Assembly: GCF_000005505.3 (NCBI RefSeq)
Contig: NC_016131.3
Coordinates: 63,907,355 to 63,971,354 of the forward strand
DNA: 64,000 nucleotides
Origin: Brachypodium distachyon
Lineage: Eukaryota; Streptophyta; Magnoliopsida; Poales; Poaceae
Reading direction: 5' to 3'
Part shown: piece after piece, positions 36,201 through 47,170 of the stretch
Numbering within the stretch: position 1 is the stretch's first letter
Layout of the letters: each line of letters starts with the position of its first letter
Notes under the pieces: model-generated
The model's database searches: none
What the model was told of the DNA's origin: nothing
The model's input: the letters and a program-made list of their open reading frames with translations, nothing else
Made by a program: the position numbers and the translations under genes

Positions 36201-36889
36201 ACATCAGAGGAACATGATCTGACAGAATCCTATCAAGGGCAGTAACTACTGTGAGAGGATACATATCCTCCCAATCAGTGCTCATTAATATCCTATCCAA
36301 TTTCTCAAAAGTGGGGTCATCATGTTCATTTGACCAAGTGAATTGTCTCCCATTTAAAGCTAACTCTCTCAAGCCAGCCTGCTCAATGATAGCATTAAAT
36401 AGGAAGCTCCATCTGTTATAACCATCCTCCTTATTTTTCTCAGTTTCTCTTCTTATAATGTTGAAATCCCCTCCCACCAAAATAGGATAGCTACTATCTT
36501 GACATACCTGAGAAAGTTCAGTTAAAAACTCCTCTTTATGTTCAATCTGAGCTGCCCCATAAACCACAATCAAGTTCCATCTAACATCATGATTTCTATC
36601 AAAAAGAAGCAATCTGACATAATGATTCCCATTCTGTTGTTCTACTATGTCAAAAGCAGAGTCCCTTACTCCAACTAGAATCCCCCCCAGATCTTCCTCT
36701 GGATGGTGCCCATTTCCAAGTGAAAAGGCCCCTTCCCCCCAAGTTAGCTAGATCAACATTAGAGAACTCATTTCTCATTGTCTCCTGCAAACCCAGGAAA
36801 TTTAAATGATGTTCATTAATCAGTTCTCTAATGTATCTCTGTTTAGCCTCCTTCCCCATCCCCCTAATATTCCAGAACACCCCCTTCAT
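33225..36889 (-). pseudogene. LINE ORF2 (endonuclease / reverse transcriptase) remnant
   Basis: The endonuclease start MKGVFWNIRGMGKEAKQRYI lies at 36889. The endonuclease body (VVYGAAQIEHKEEF, VGGDFNII, GRQFTWSNE, DHVPLML) spans 36612-36170. Reverse-transcriptase blocks are FRPICLLNVSFKI and LFKVDFEKAYDKI (35390-35100) and the catalytic YADD at 34844-34833. The zinc-finger-like end (KIFLWLITHDSILTKD, CQFCGLEESIDHLFLHC) lies at 33740-33590. At least five frame breaks occur. This is a typical plant L1/RIL-type element and is not active. Confidence 0.88.
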
Positions 36890-37008
36890 TTTTCTTTTTT
36901 CTATATTTAAGCAGTGCCTTCACACTAACAATGTCAGGTGAATGTCTTTTCGATTTTTTATTTTTCTTATTCACAAACATTTGAAAACCATCTCCCTCAA
37001 CAGCAGCA

Positions 37009-37305
37009 TCAAGCTGGTCCAGCATCTAGATCAGCTAACAACTCATCTAGAAGCTTATCGCCAGTTAAGCCAACAATATTGTTACTAGGAACACCTAAAT
37101 CAGGCGCCCTATCATGTTGGCAATAGAAATTTATTCTAGCTTGCTCAAGATCCTTGAGCAAGCCCACATTGTGGTCCACCATATCTATTGCTACTCCCAA
37201 ATTAATTCCTATAGTTGAAGCAATTTGATGCAGAGAAGCATTATCAGAGTCAACAAAGGATAAAATTTCTTGTGTAAATTTCTCCTTGTAAGGAACCATT
37301 TCCAA
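37009..37305 (-). pseudogene. LINE ORF1 3' fragment
   Basis: An open frame of 98 codons ending in ADLDAGPA just before ORF2 of the minus-strand LINE. Position and order suggest that it is the end of the ORF1 (nucleic-acid-binding) protein. The 5' portion and any zinc knuckle are missing. Confidence 0.5.
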
Positions 37306-37392
37306 TTGAGCAAGGCATCTCTAAAATGGAGCGTGTAATGGTCGGCTCTTGCGAGAGCTGCCCTCGCGGGCAGGCGGCCATGGAGGCCCTGC

Positions 37393-37644
37393 ATGCCACC
37401 GCCCGTCCCTGCCTCTAGGATTGCCTCCACGGCGATGGTTCCTTGCGCATCCCGGTCCGTCGTTGTTGTGGCGGACCCTGCCTTCTCCACTGTCGTCTCA
37501 CCTGGCTCCCCGTCTCGACCGGCCTCCAATGCCGGGTCGACCACTTCCGCCCCGATGGTTGGGCCGTCTGCTGCTACGTCCGGGGTGGAGACCGACAAGC
37601 TGACCAACCTCGACGTGCCTGATGTTACCACACCAGATGCTTAG
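37393..37644 (+). pseudogene. LINE ORF1 C-terminal fragment
   Basis: A Ser/Pro/Ala-rich open frame ending at 37644, some 160 bp ahead of the ORF2 start at 37803. It has no recognisable domain. Its position immediately before ORF2 suggests an ORF1 remnant. Confidence 0.4.
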
Positions 37645-37802
37645 AGGGAGCTGGGGACCCTTAACCCTGTGGAGGAAGCTTTTGATGCTCTCTGTCTGTC
37701 GGCTGGTTTGTCGTTTATGTGCCCCTTTTGTGTTAAATCTGTTGTTTTTGTCGACCACTGTTGTGCTTTGGTCGTGTCTGCTTTTCTACTCTGTTTGTTG
37801 TA

Positions 37803-40800
37803 ATGAATAGTACAACCTCTGCTTCTCGGTCGTGGAATGTCCTTTGCTGGAACGTTCGTGGCATTAATGCGTTTGGTAAACATGATGCGATTCGTGCGCG
37901 TATTTTGGAAAGAGATTGTTCTGTTGTCTGTCTATAGGAAACTAAAAGGGTGCACTTTGATCTTGCTTATGTCAAGCAATTTGCCCCTCACAAGCTTGAT
38001 CATTTCGCTTCGGTGCCGGCCGCAGGGTCTATTGGCAATTCTGGGGGCCCGATCACGATCTGGGATGTGGCTCTTTTTAGTGGCACCATCATTGACTCGC
38101 TCCCCTTCGCCCTCCATGTGATGCTCAGATCCCACATGTCGGCCGATTGCTTTCACATCGTCAACGTCTATGGCCCTTGCTCTGCGGATGCGAGGTCGGA
38201 GTTCCTGGACTGGCTGTGCTCTCTCGATATTGGGGATAGGCAGGATTGGCTCTTCATTGGTGACTTCAACCTCTATCGCTCCCTGGACAATTGTAACCGC
38301 CCGGGTGGCAATATTCAGGACATTCTCAGCTTCAACAACGTCTTAGTTGCTCTCGAACTCAATGAACTCCCCATTCTTGGGCGTGCCTTTACCTGGAGTA
38401 ACATGCAAGAAGATCACCTCTTGGAGCAAGTTGATTGGTTCTTTACCTCCAACGCTTGGGTCGTCAACCATCCTAATACTTCTGTTAGACCTCTTGTTCG
38501 AACTACCTCTGATCACGTTCCCTGTGTGGTTAGTATATCTACTTATATCCCCAAGCCTACTGTCTTTCGTTTTGAGAATTATTGGATTCATATGCCCGGT
38601 TTCCTTGACGTCGTCAGTACATTTTGGAACCTGCCGGTTCGTGCCAACAGTGTGGCTGGCGGAGTTGTGGCACGTCTCAAGGCTGTGCGTAGGGGGCTTA
38701 AGTTGTGGAGCAAGCGTTCCCCTCACCTGGATGTTTGGATTGGCAATAGTGAAATGGTGATTGTTGAGCTGGACTGTCTGGAAGAACTTAGGCCTCCCGC
38801 TTCCTATGAGTTCAATTTCAGAATTTTACTTAAGGCTCATGTGGCTAGGCTCAGAAATCTGAAAAAAAAAATCATTTGGAAGCAGAGGTTCTCTATTCAC
38901 TAGGCCAAACTAGGAGATGAATGCACCAAATTCTTCCACGCTTGGGCCACCAAAGCCCATCGGCGCAACACCATCCCTCAGCTGCGTGGCCCAGATGGTT
39001 CTGTGGCAGACTCGCATCAAGATAAGGCCCAAGCCCTCTGGCTAACCTTCAGGGACCGCTTGGGCCAGGCCGAGCCTTGCGTCCTGATTCCGGAAATTGC
39101 AGCCCTTATCCGTCATCACCCTGGATTGGATGATCTGTTGGCCCCGTTCTCTCAGGATGAAATCGATGCCGTGGTTAGGCTTTCCCCTTGTGACCGAGCT
39201 CCCGGCCCTGATGGCTTCAATGGTCAGTTTTTTAAGTCCTACTGGCAGATCATCAGATTTGAGATTTATGAAATGTGAAATGAGTTCTACCTCAACAATG
39301 TCAGTCTTCGCTGCATCAACTCCTCCTTCATCACCCTGATTCCCAAGGTTCTGTCCCCAGAGTCTGTCAATGACTTCCGGCCCATTTCACTCCTCAACAC
39401 CTGCCTCAAACTGATCACCAAGATTCTTTCCTTCCGTCTGCAAAGGGTCATTCTGCAACTTGTTCATGCCAACCAATATGGTTTCCTCCAGAGTCGCACC
39501 ATTCAGGATTGTCTCGCCTGGACCTTGGAGTATATACATCAGTGCAAGCATTCACGCGGAGAGATTGTGGTTATCAAGCTAGACTTTGAGAAGGCCTTTG
39601 ATTTGATTGATCACTCGGCCATCATTGCCATTCTTCCGAATCTTGGTTTCGATGGCCGATGGGTTGGCTAGATTGAGAACCTGCTTACTTCAGGTTCCTC
39701 TTCCATCCTTCTTAATGGTATCCGGGGAAAGCAGTTCAGTTGTCTCCGTGGGGTCCGTCTGGGCGATCCGCTCCCCCCCCCCCCCTTATGTTTGTCATTG
39801 CTGCAGATCTCCTGCAACTCATCATCAACCGCGCTTTCAACCTGAATCTTCTTGGCCTTCCTATCCCGAATGGCGATGAGCACTTCCCGATTGTCCCATA
39901 TGCGGACGACACCCTGATCGTTATGCAAGCCTCCAGCTTTCATCTTCTCTGCCTTAAATCCCTCCTGGAGTCGTTTCATCAGGCAACGGGTCTGATGGTG
40001 AACTATTCCAAGTCCTGCCTCATTCCCATCAATGTCTCCGAGCAGAAAACTCAAGTTTTGGCTGGCACTCTTCGATGCTCTGTGGGAAAATTCCCGTTCG
40101 CATGTCTTGGCCTTCCAGTTGGCACTACCAAACCTAAGCTTCAGGAGCTCATGCCCATCATTGATCGTATTGACAGAAGGCTTGCTTCTTGCTCCTCTTT
40201 TCTATCCTTTGGCGGGCGCCTGCAGGTTGTCAAATCGGTCTTTTCTGCGCTTCCGGCCTTCGCCCTTGGTGTCTTCAAGGTCCAAGAAGGTTTCATTGAG
40301 GCGGTGCAAAAATGCCACAGGATTGCTCTCTGGAATAAGTCAGAAATCACGGGAAGATGTAAATCTCTTGCTGCCTGGGACAAAGTCTGTGCCCCTAAAG
40401 CCTGTGGCGGGCTTGGAGTGCTTAATCTTTCGGTCTTCAATGAAGCTTAGATGGTCAAGTTTTTACACAAGTTCTACAACAAGACGGACACTCCTTGGGT
40501 TAATCTTGTCTGGTCCTCTTATTACCTGAATTCGGTGCCCCGCTGTGATAATAGCTTTGGTTCCTTCTGGTGGAGGGATCTGATTCGCCTTGTCCCTGCC
40601 TTTAAGGAGGCAACTAAGGTGCTGCCGGGATCTGGCTCTTCCATCGCCTTCTGGCAGGATGCCTGGGAGGATAACCTCCCTCTCTGTGATAGATTCCCGC
40701 GCGCTTACTCTTTTGCCATTGATAAGGATATTTCCCTTCAAGATTTTACTGGTGTGGATGATCACTTTGCGTTGTTCGCCCTTCCTTTATCCACCCATGC

Positions 40801-41445
40801 CTTTCAAGAGCTGCAGGATATCCTCCTCATTTTAGTTTAGCTTTCTCTTCATCATCAGGACCATGACCTCTGGCTATGCCGTTGGGGCTCGGGTGCCTTC
40901 TCTTCCAAGCACTACTATTTACACCGCTTTGCTAGCCTCCAGGCCAATGAGAGCACGAATTGGATTTGGCGCAACAAATGCATCCCCAAGATCAAAGGCT
41001 TCATTTGGCTTCTGAATTGTGATCGGCTCTACAACAGAGATATGTTGGACAGAAAGTGCTGTAACATGGATGGTTTGTTGTCTTGTGGCCTCTGCAATGG
41101 CAATTCGAGGGAAACTAGGGACAACCTCTTTTTTCTTTGCTCCTTCAGTTTCGACTGCTGGCTCCGTATTGGCATCCAATGGCCTGGCAATGCCCCCAAC
41201 CTCTCATGTCTTCATCGTCTGCGTCTGACCAAGGGGGCCATCCTGCCAGCGATCCATCGGGAGGTCTTTATGTCTGCGGCTTGGGAGCTCTGGAAGTGTA
41301 GAAACGACTTTATTTTCAACAATGTTTCCCCCTCGATTAATACTTGGTTGGCCAAACTTCGTGCCTCCCTTGTTTCTCAAAGCTGTAGGTTTAGCAGTGG
41401 AGCCAAGGAGGCTCTGCGAGCCAAGTATCAACATGAGGATCGGTT
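37803..41445 (+). pseudogene. LINE ORF2 remnant with point stop codons
   Basis: It starts at the ATG at 37803 (WNVLCWNVRGINAFGKHDAI). The endonuclease has GDFNLYRSLDN, GRAFTWSN and DHVPCVV. The reverse transcriptase has FRPISLLNTCLKLITKI, KLDFEKAFDLIDH and YADDTLIVMQ (YADD at 39899-39910). Further down come CGGLGVLNL, FWQDAWEDNLPL and AAWELWKCRNDFIF. Most of the length stays in register, broken mainly by single stop codons (for example near 37936, 38901, 39276, 39669, 40448 and 40838) and by a poly-C tract near 39773-39785. Not active. Confidence 0.88.
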
Positions 41446-42295
41446 GGCAGCTTCATCAAATATCCACGGTACTCCTCAAAGCCGATATCCTCTCCCAATC
41501 TCAATTCATTCAGCTTCCGGATTGCATCGTATGCTTCTTTTGCAATCTTGATTGCGGCAAATTCTCTACTTTCCTGGGTAACACTCACAGTGTTGCCATG
41601 GTCATGGGCATCGATAGGACGCCTAATACCAGAGTTGGAACAGCGGGAACTCGTTCTTGTTCTGAATTGTGGAGTGGTACTTTTCGTTGGGAATGATGTA
41701 CTGCTTCTCGTGTGCTTCTCTCTAGCAACACGTGCTTCAGTTATGTTGACGGACCCTTGAATACTTGAGGGATGGCGTTGGAGTTGATCCGGGGGGCACA
41801 TCTTTGCACGGTTTTGTGGTATCGAGCCCGTTCCAACCTTCTTCTTTTGCTTCCGCAACATCTCTCCGGGCGAGCCCATAGCCGGCAACGGCTCCTTGCC
41901 ACGGTGCTTCTGTGACATCCCACTGCTGGAGCGTGTATGCATCATCTCCTCTTCAAGGTGTTTCTGTGCCATCGAGCTCGTACGCACCTTCTCCTTTTGC
42001 TTCTGCAACATCTCACCGTGCAATCTTATACTCCACCGCTTGGGCGTCTACCTGCCGTCTCTCCACTTGAGCGCCTGCCCGCCGCCTCCTTTTCATGGAG
42101 CTTTTGCGGCATCTCTCCGCTCAAGCCAGCAATGTTGGAAGCCCATTGGATGCCCGGTGGCCGGCGTCGGAGTTGAGATGATCCTATCTGCTTCTGTGGC
42201 ACATAACCTGTGTACGGATTCTCCTTTTCAAAGGGACAAGTCTGCGGCATTGAGTTTGCAGGCATCTTGGCCTTTCCGTGGTACTCTGGCGGCAT
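41440..42295 (-). pseudogene. 5' part of an uncharacterised gene with short tandem motifs
   Basis: On the minus strand a coding-like region begins around the first plausible ATG at 42295. It carries eight or nine degenerate copies of a motif like M-x-Q-K-x3-E-K-E (MPQKLHEKEAAG, MLQKQKEKV, MAQKHLEEE, MSQKHRGKE, MLRKQKKKV), then a Ser/Thr/Arg-rich stretch and finally IKIAKEAYDAIRKLNELRLG and FEEYRGYLMKLPTDPH. A frameshift lies near 42026. The frame runs into plus-strand LINE sequence at about 41440. No known domain is recognised. It may belong with the fragment at 32112-32890 as one gene opened by the LINE pair. Confidence 0.45.
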
Positions 42296-44647
42296 CCCTC
42301 CGAATCGCAACACAATTTTGCAACCCAATAAAACAATTTGGGAGTACGGGGTACACGGTACCGGCGGTGTTATTGGTCGCAACCTGACGCGAGGAAGTGG
42401 TGAGGAGAGCTTTCCCTCGCCAGTGGAAGGGCGAAGACGCCCACGGCGGAGATGCTCACAGATCAACGAGCTCGGAGGGCCTGAAGCGTCGGGGGACACG
42501 AGAGTCGGCGGCTGGATCAGGATTTAGGGCACAACGAAGCTAGGACAATATGTTCAGGGATTGAATCGAGATCGGATCCGAATAGGGAGAGCAACCAAGG
42601 AAAAGAATAACTGAAATCCAGTTTTTGCGAAATCCTAACCCGAGTTGCCGCCGCGCGCCGGTCGCCTTTGCTACGCCGCGCTAGCTGGTCGATGGCCGGG
42701 TCGGTAGCAGGAGAATTGCGTGCGCGTGTTCCTTGATTAGGAGAATCCGCACACGTATAGTACATACACGTTCAGGAAATTAAGATTAATCCATCCATAA
42801 AAAAAGGAAATTAAGACTAATCCATCCATTAAAAAAGGAAATTAAGACTGAGTTGCAGACGGGTCACACAGGTCGGGCGTTCACAACTTCACATGCTAAA
42901 AAAAGTATGAGATGTTCTAACTTCGATCTCAAGTCAAACTTTTAAAAATGTAGTCAAATTTATAAAAAAAACCAACATCTATATTCTATAAATTTATTTT
43001 ATTTTATTAAATCCGTAATGATACATGTCTTCATGATAAAATTGTTGGGTGCGGCTATTTCTCAGTCGTCTGGTTTTTAAGTAAAAGGCTTACTTGACGT
43101 ATCAAAACCGTTGTATTAAGATCCGAGTGTTATTTCCACTCTCCTCTCTCTCACGTGTTATCGTTGGTTTTAAGATCTATAACGGACAGGCACGTAGACT
43201 GATCTCTAACTAAAAACCTGTGATTTCTTAAAAACCGATAATTATTTGATATTACATATGTTAGTACATTTTTCTATAAACTTTCTTAAAATTTAAGAAA
43301 TTTGACTTACGACAAAATTTAAACATTTTGTATTTAGGAATAAAAACATTTAAACAGATAGCAAACCATCTAAATAAAAGCCAAATTATTTTCCATAGAG
43401 CACTGCCACATATAAGAAGTGGTAGGATCGCAGAGGCGCAAATATAGACAATTTTTGGTATATGGTTAATCTAGAAAATTATGGCGACGTGTAAACTAAA
43501 GCAAATCGGTGCACACAAATTAGACATGCGATACGGTACAAAGTCGTAGTAGGATGACATATCTATCTCGATTGCATGAACATTAAGAAAATCAGCTCAA
43601 GTCTAACAGAAAGATGAGTATAATATCTCGTTATTCCCAGTAAATTGTACCGTAAAAGATCTCCTTTTCTCATACTGTTTACGTAAAAGACCGCAGAGTT
43701 ATTTGCCCCCTTCCACTTGCACATGTAGATGCTTAATTGCCTCTGATTTCGACACAAGATCGTCCGAGCGGAACGAAACCATCGGCGTCATGCATGTATA
43801 TGCTCTGAAGTCGACGGAGCCAAAGCCCGGCTGATCCGTCAACAGCGAGCTGCGTGTGTTCTTTCGGAAGCATGCATTTGTCCGGCCGGCACCAGCCGCG
43901 GCGGTCCGTGCCTCGCGCCCCCACCGGCCCGCGGTGACGACACGCAAGTCTCTTGAGGCGCGCGAGAAGTTTTAATTTGTCGGTCCGCATCACGTACGCA
44001 TCGACGTCTAGTCACGTACAGTATGCTCGGGTTGTCGCCGGCCCCTTTGTCAGCATCGGTTGCGTCAGCGTCCGTGTCAGGATGGTAGCGACTCGGCGTT
44101 CATTAGTTTGTTCCTTCTTCGTAGCGAGCAAGAATAATGGCGACATCTCCGGATCCGCGTTCCATAGAAAAGGCTAAAAGCTCGTCGAAAGGGTAAACAA
44201 TGTACCAAACCACCTATCACTACCATAACAGCATTCACATACATCGAAATGTTTTTCTTTTGCTCTCGACCGATCTTTCTGTATGCATCTGATCTGCTAT
44301 CTGCACGTCGTTGCATCATCTCAAATTCTCAGTATATATGTGTGGTTTAGGATTCAGGTAGGTGTACACACAACTTCACCAGATTTTTATTCAAAATATA
44401 TATGAGCGCACCACAGTCTTTCTCGCAAGGAAAAAAAAAAAGCACACCACATGCAGTCTTACACGTAGTCCAGACTTCACAGAGCGGACCGACAAGTCAG
44501 CACTCACGGACGCAATAGCACACATCATACCAGATTACCAGTACAGTAGAAACGCAAACACGCCAACGTAGTTACGTACGTACACACAATATAGTGGAGT
44601 AGTAGTAGTAGTAGTACATGGTTCCCGATTCAGCGCCACTCGGGAGG
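42296..44647. other. Intergenic, no supported gene
   Basis: The first 450 bp may be upstream region or 5' UTR of the interrupted minus-strand gene. A 31-bp tandem repeat follows at 42775-42850. From there to 43680 the DNA is AT-rich. About 43700-44180 is GC-richer with small unconvincing frames and is probably distal flank of the bZIP gene. Confidence 0.55.
42775..42850. repeat. Tandem repeat, 31-bp unit
   Basis: About 2.4 copies of a unit that starts GGAAATTAAGACTAATCC, beginning at 42775, 42806 and 42837. The copies differ by single bases. Confidence 0.85.
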
Positions 44648-45196
44648 CTAGCTAGCTTCATCGTCCATGACATCATCGGGCGGCTGGAACAACGTCTGAT
44701 CAATCTCTGGCGACAGCGGCGGCTGGAACAGCATTTGATCAATTTGTCGCTCCAGCGGCGGCTGGAACTGCAGCATTTGATAAATCTCTGGCGGCAGTGG
44801 CGGCACTGCTGGTGGGCCGCCGCCGTACAGCTGCGTGAGGTGGGCCGAGACCTCGGGCACGTCGAGGGGCAGGTCGGCGGCCTGCCCGAGCATCCGCAGC
44901 TGGGAGTTCCGCAGCTGCAGCACCGCGTAGAGCTCGCGCGCGTGCGCCGCGCGCACCCGGTTCTCCTGCTGGAGCAGGCGGCACTGCTGCTGCCGGATGC
45001 CGGCGGCGGCCCGCATGGCCTCGTTCTCCAGCTTCAGGCGGCTCGCCTGCGCGGCCAGATCTTCCTCCCGCTGCTGCCTCTTCATTCTGGATCGCTGCGC
45101 CGACAGCCGGTTCGAGGTCATCCGGTTGCGGCGCCGCTCCTCCTCGGTGATCGCGCGGCGGCGTGGCGCCAGCGCCGGCCGCTGCCGCGGAACCAT
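44648..45196 (-). CDS. Small bZIP transcription factor
   Basis: An intronless gene of 182 residues starting at an ATG (MVPRQRPALAPRRRAITEEE). The basic region NRMTSNRLSAQRSRMKRQQ has the diagnostic Asn29-x7-Arg37 spacing. A leucine-zipper-like heptad series follows (Leu47, Leu54, Met61, then Leu75), embedded in a long helix with many Gln, Arg and Ala to about residue 105. It should bind ACGT-core or related DNA sites as a dimer; the irregular zipper (Met61, Arg68) hints at a choosy partner. The C-terminus is unusual: three 13-residue repeats built around QMLQFQPPL / QMLFQPPL / QTLFQPPD (residues 135-174), then an acidic end. Short length and lack of introns suggest the plant group S, but I am not sure. 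A TATATA box lies about 400 bp upstream, implying a long 5' leader. Confidence 0.9.
   Translation of the reverse strand: MVPRQRPALAPRRRAITEEERRRNRMTSNRLSAQRSRMKRQQREEDLAAQASRLKLENEAMRAAAGIRQQQCRLLQQENRVRAAHARELYAVLQLRNSQLRMLGQAADLPLDVPEVSAHLTQLYGGGPPAVPPLPPEIYQMLQFQPPLERQIDQMLFQPPLSPEIDQTLFQPPDDVMDDEAS
44675..44794 (-). repeat. Intragenic tandem repeat in bZIP C-terminus
   Basis: Three imperfect 39-bp units encode the FQPPL-type repeats of the bZIP factor. The unit length is a multiple of three, so the copy number can change without a frameshift. Confidence 0.8.
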
Positions 45197-45596
45197 CGAT
45201 CTCTAGTTCGCTCGTAGAGGAATGAATCGATGTCCGAGAAGCTAGTGACGGACTGACAGTGTACTTGTACCAACACACAGTAAAGGTGCAGAATAGATCG
45301 AGCTTGCTTGGAAGGAGGGAAACACACAAGATCACTACAAAGAGGAAACTAATACTTACTAATGTGGTTTTGGATCGAACAAAAACCAAGGTAGGCTTCT
45401 GTTCGATCGAATTCTTGTGAATCGTGGGGGCAGATCAGGAAATCACGTAGAGGAAGTAGAGGAGGACGATGGAGAGAGAGTGGAGGCAGCAGATGTGGTG
45501 TAGGCTAGGCGCCGGCGGCGTCGACATGGACGGTGCGGGTACCACTTCCGCTGAAGCTTGAAGGATGCGAATGATTAGGCTCTCAGGTAGGAAGGT

Positions 45597-45605
45597 GTAT
45601 ATATG
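45597..45605 (-). promoter_or_regulatory. TATA box of the bZIP gene
   Basis: A CATATATAC sequence on the minus strand. It is the only strong TATA box upstream of the bZIP start codon and implies transcription starting near 45570. Confidence 0.5.
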
Positions 45606-46628
45606 GGCGATGGTCAGGAGGAGGGAGGAAGAAGAACCTACAGAGACTAGCCAGCCTTCATTTTACGTGCACTCTGTGCGGAACTGCGGACGCGCCGGCC
45701 AAATTCGCTTGTGCTGTTGCGTGTGCACCAACCAATTCGTAAACTATAATTACGCTCTTGTTGTCTTTGCTCAATTGGTTTCGAAATCAAGTGTCTAGCT
45801 GTCAGTGCTTCAGCAACATGTCGTGAAATTTCCAGATATGCCAAGGAAGTACGTACGCAACTTCCATGAACGAAACAAACCTGGGGTTTAATATCTCGGT
45901 ATCTCCCCCCTCTGATGATGCTCACTGTTGATTTGGTGAGTTTTTGTTTCTTTAATTTGCCAGGGCTCGAGTCACCAGTTTGTTTTAAACTACAGTTAAA
46001 TTGGAGGTGAGTGTCCCTCTGTCTGACCAAAAGTGCACCGGTGTTCTTTACTTCCCTGAAACTTAAAAATGGTGCACCAGGACGAACATAGGAGTACACA
46101 AGGTCATCAGCAGAATATGCAACTTGCTGCAGCTATACTTCAGTGTTACGGCATGTAGGCACAGCGTATAAGTTGAGAAAGAGTATTATACCGAGCGGTT
46201 TCTGTCGATGACTACTATGGAGGTATATGCATGGTCCGGCGCCGACGAAAAGTCGCTCAAGAATCTGGGAGTAATGAGCTCTCATACGTGTTCTGGGGTT
46301 AAAAAAATATGCGATGGCGATATCGAGATGTCCTGGCCTTTGCCGGGTGGCTGGGGTGACGAATAGTTTTTACCCCAAGGGCGATGCAAGCAATATAGTA
46401 CATGTCGTGTTCGGCCAGTACTCAGCACGCACTAGGCAGGGGCAGGCTGTGCCGTGGCATGGCTGGTAACTGAGGGTTGGTAAATCAAATCAGTAAATTA
46501 ATTAACGCACCTAGAGACATACGCATCCTTTAGTCCAAGATTGTGTGGTTTGTCGCATTTGTTGTACTTGGGCAAAAGATCAATCAGCAGGCGCCAGGTA
46601 CTTTTGCGTATGTAAGCATGTTGATGCC
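45606..46628. other. Intergenic upstream of bZIP
   Basis: About 1 kb between the bZIP TATA box and the Copia element. No gene or clear repeat is recognised. Confidence 0.55.
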
Positions 46629-46633
46629 TCCAT

Positions 46634-47158
46634 TGTTCGATGATCTTTGCTTAGACCGAGTCAAAAGGAATTAAGATAAGGGGTGGGGCCCACGAACCAA
46701 TGTTCGTGGCCTTATCCCAACGATACGCACCCTGATCGGGGTTGCCAAACCAATCGATGGTTCTGATCCCCTGTCATGCAGTGCTATATAAGAAAGGGGA
46801 TCGGCAGCAGACGTTGACAGACTCTCGTTCTCGTTTTGCCCACGAAACCCCGAAACCCTAAACCCAAACCGATCTGGGAAGCACTGTCTACGACGGGAAG
46901 ACCCGAGCTTTCTGCTCCCGTTCCGGGGCAGTGCAGGTGGCGACCTGAGGGAAGGTGGAGCTTCACCAGAACCCCTCCATCGACTACTTCCCCTACTTCC
47001 TCTACGGCGGCGCCACTGCTTCATCTCTCCACCGACTCCACGACAATGGCATCGTCCTCCATCGCACGTATGAACCTCCCTATTATCTCTACTGTTAGTG
47101 CTCTAATTAATTGCCGGTGCATGTTTAAGCTTAGCCTAATGAATCTTAAGTTCTAACA
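46634..47158 (+). repeat. 5' LTR of Copia element
   Basis: It begins TGTTCGATGATCTTTGC and ends TCTAACA. A TATATAAG core promoter sits at about 46784-46791. Compared with the 3' LTR it has a 9-bp extra segment (around CCCCTACTT) near 46990 and scattered substitutions. Confidence 0.95.
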
Positions 47159-47159
47159 T

Positions 47160-47170
47160 TGGTATCAGAC
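47160..47170 (+). other. Primer-binding site
   Basis: TGGTATCAGAC directly follows the 5' LTR and matches the complement of the initiator methionine tRNA 3' end, as is usual in plant Copia elements. Confidence 0.85.

Larger units (their letters stand above)
32893..37325 (-). mobile_element. L1-type LINE, decayed, minus strand
   Basis: In the minus direction it shows the end of ORF1 (37305-37009), then ORF2 with endonuclease, reverse transcriptase and a zf-RVT region, and finally a 3' UTR ending in an A-run at about 32902-32894 (a T-run on the plus strand). The 5' side stops near 37325, where the plus-strand LINE begins. The coding frames are broken by shifts, several at poly-G tracts. Confidence 0.85.
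37326..41445 (+). mobile_element. L1-type LINE, decayed, plus strand
   Basis: A second LINE runs on the plus strand, starting back to back with the minus-strand LINE. It holds the end of ORF1 (37393-37644), an ORF2 that is nearly collinear in one frame from 37803, and a zf-RVT/RNase-H-like end at about 41440. I see no poly(A) tail at the right edge, so its 3' terminus is probably lost or its boundary is imprecise. Its proteins differ clearly from those of the neighbouring LINE, so it belongs to another subfamily. Confidence 0.8.

Noticed and set aside
39773..39785. Poly-C run considered as a structured or regulatory element
   Set aside because: It lies inside a dead LINE reverse transcriptase where Pro/Ser codons are expected; slippage is the simpler reading.
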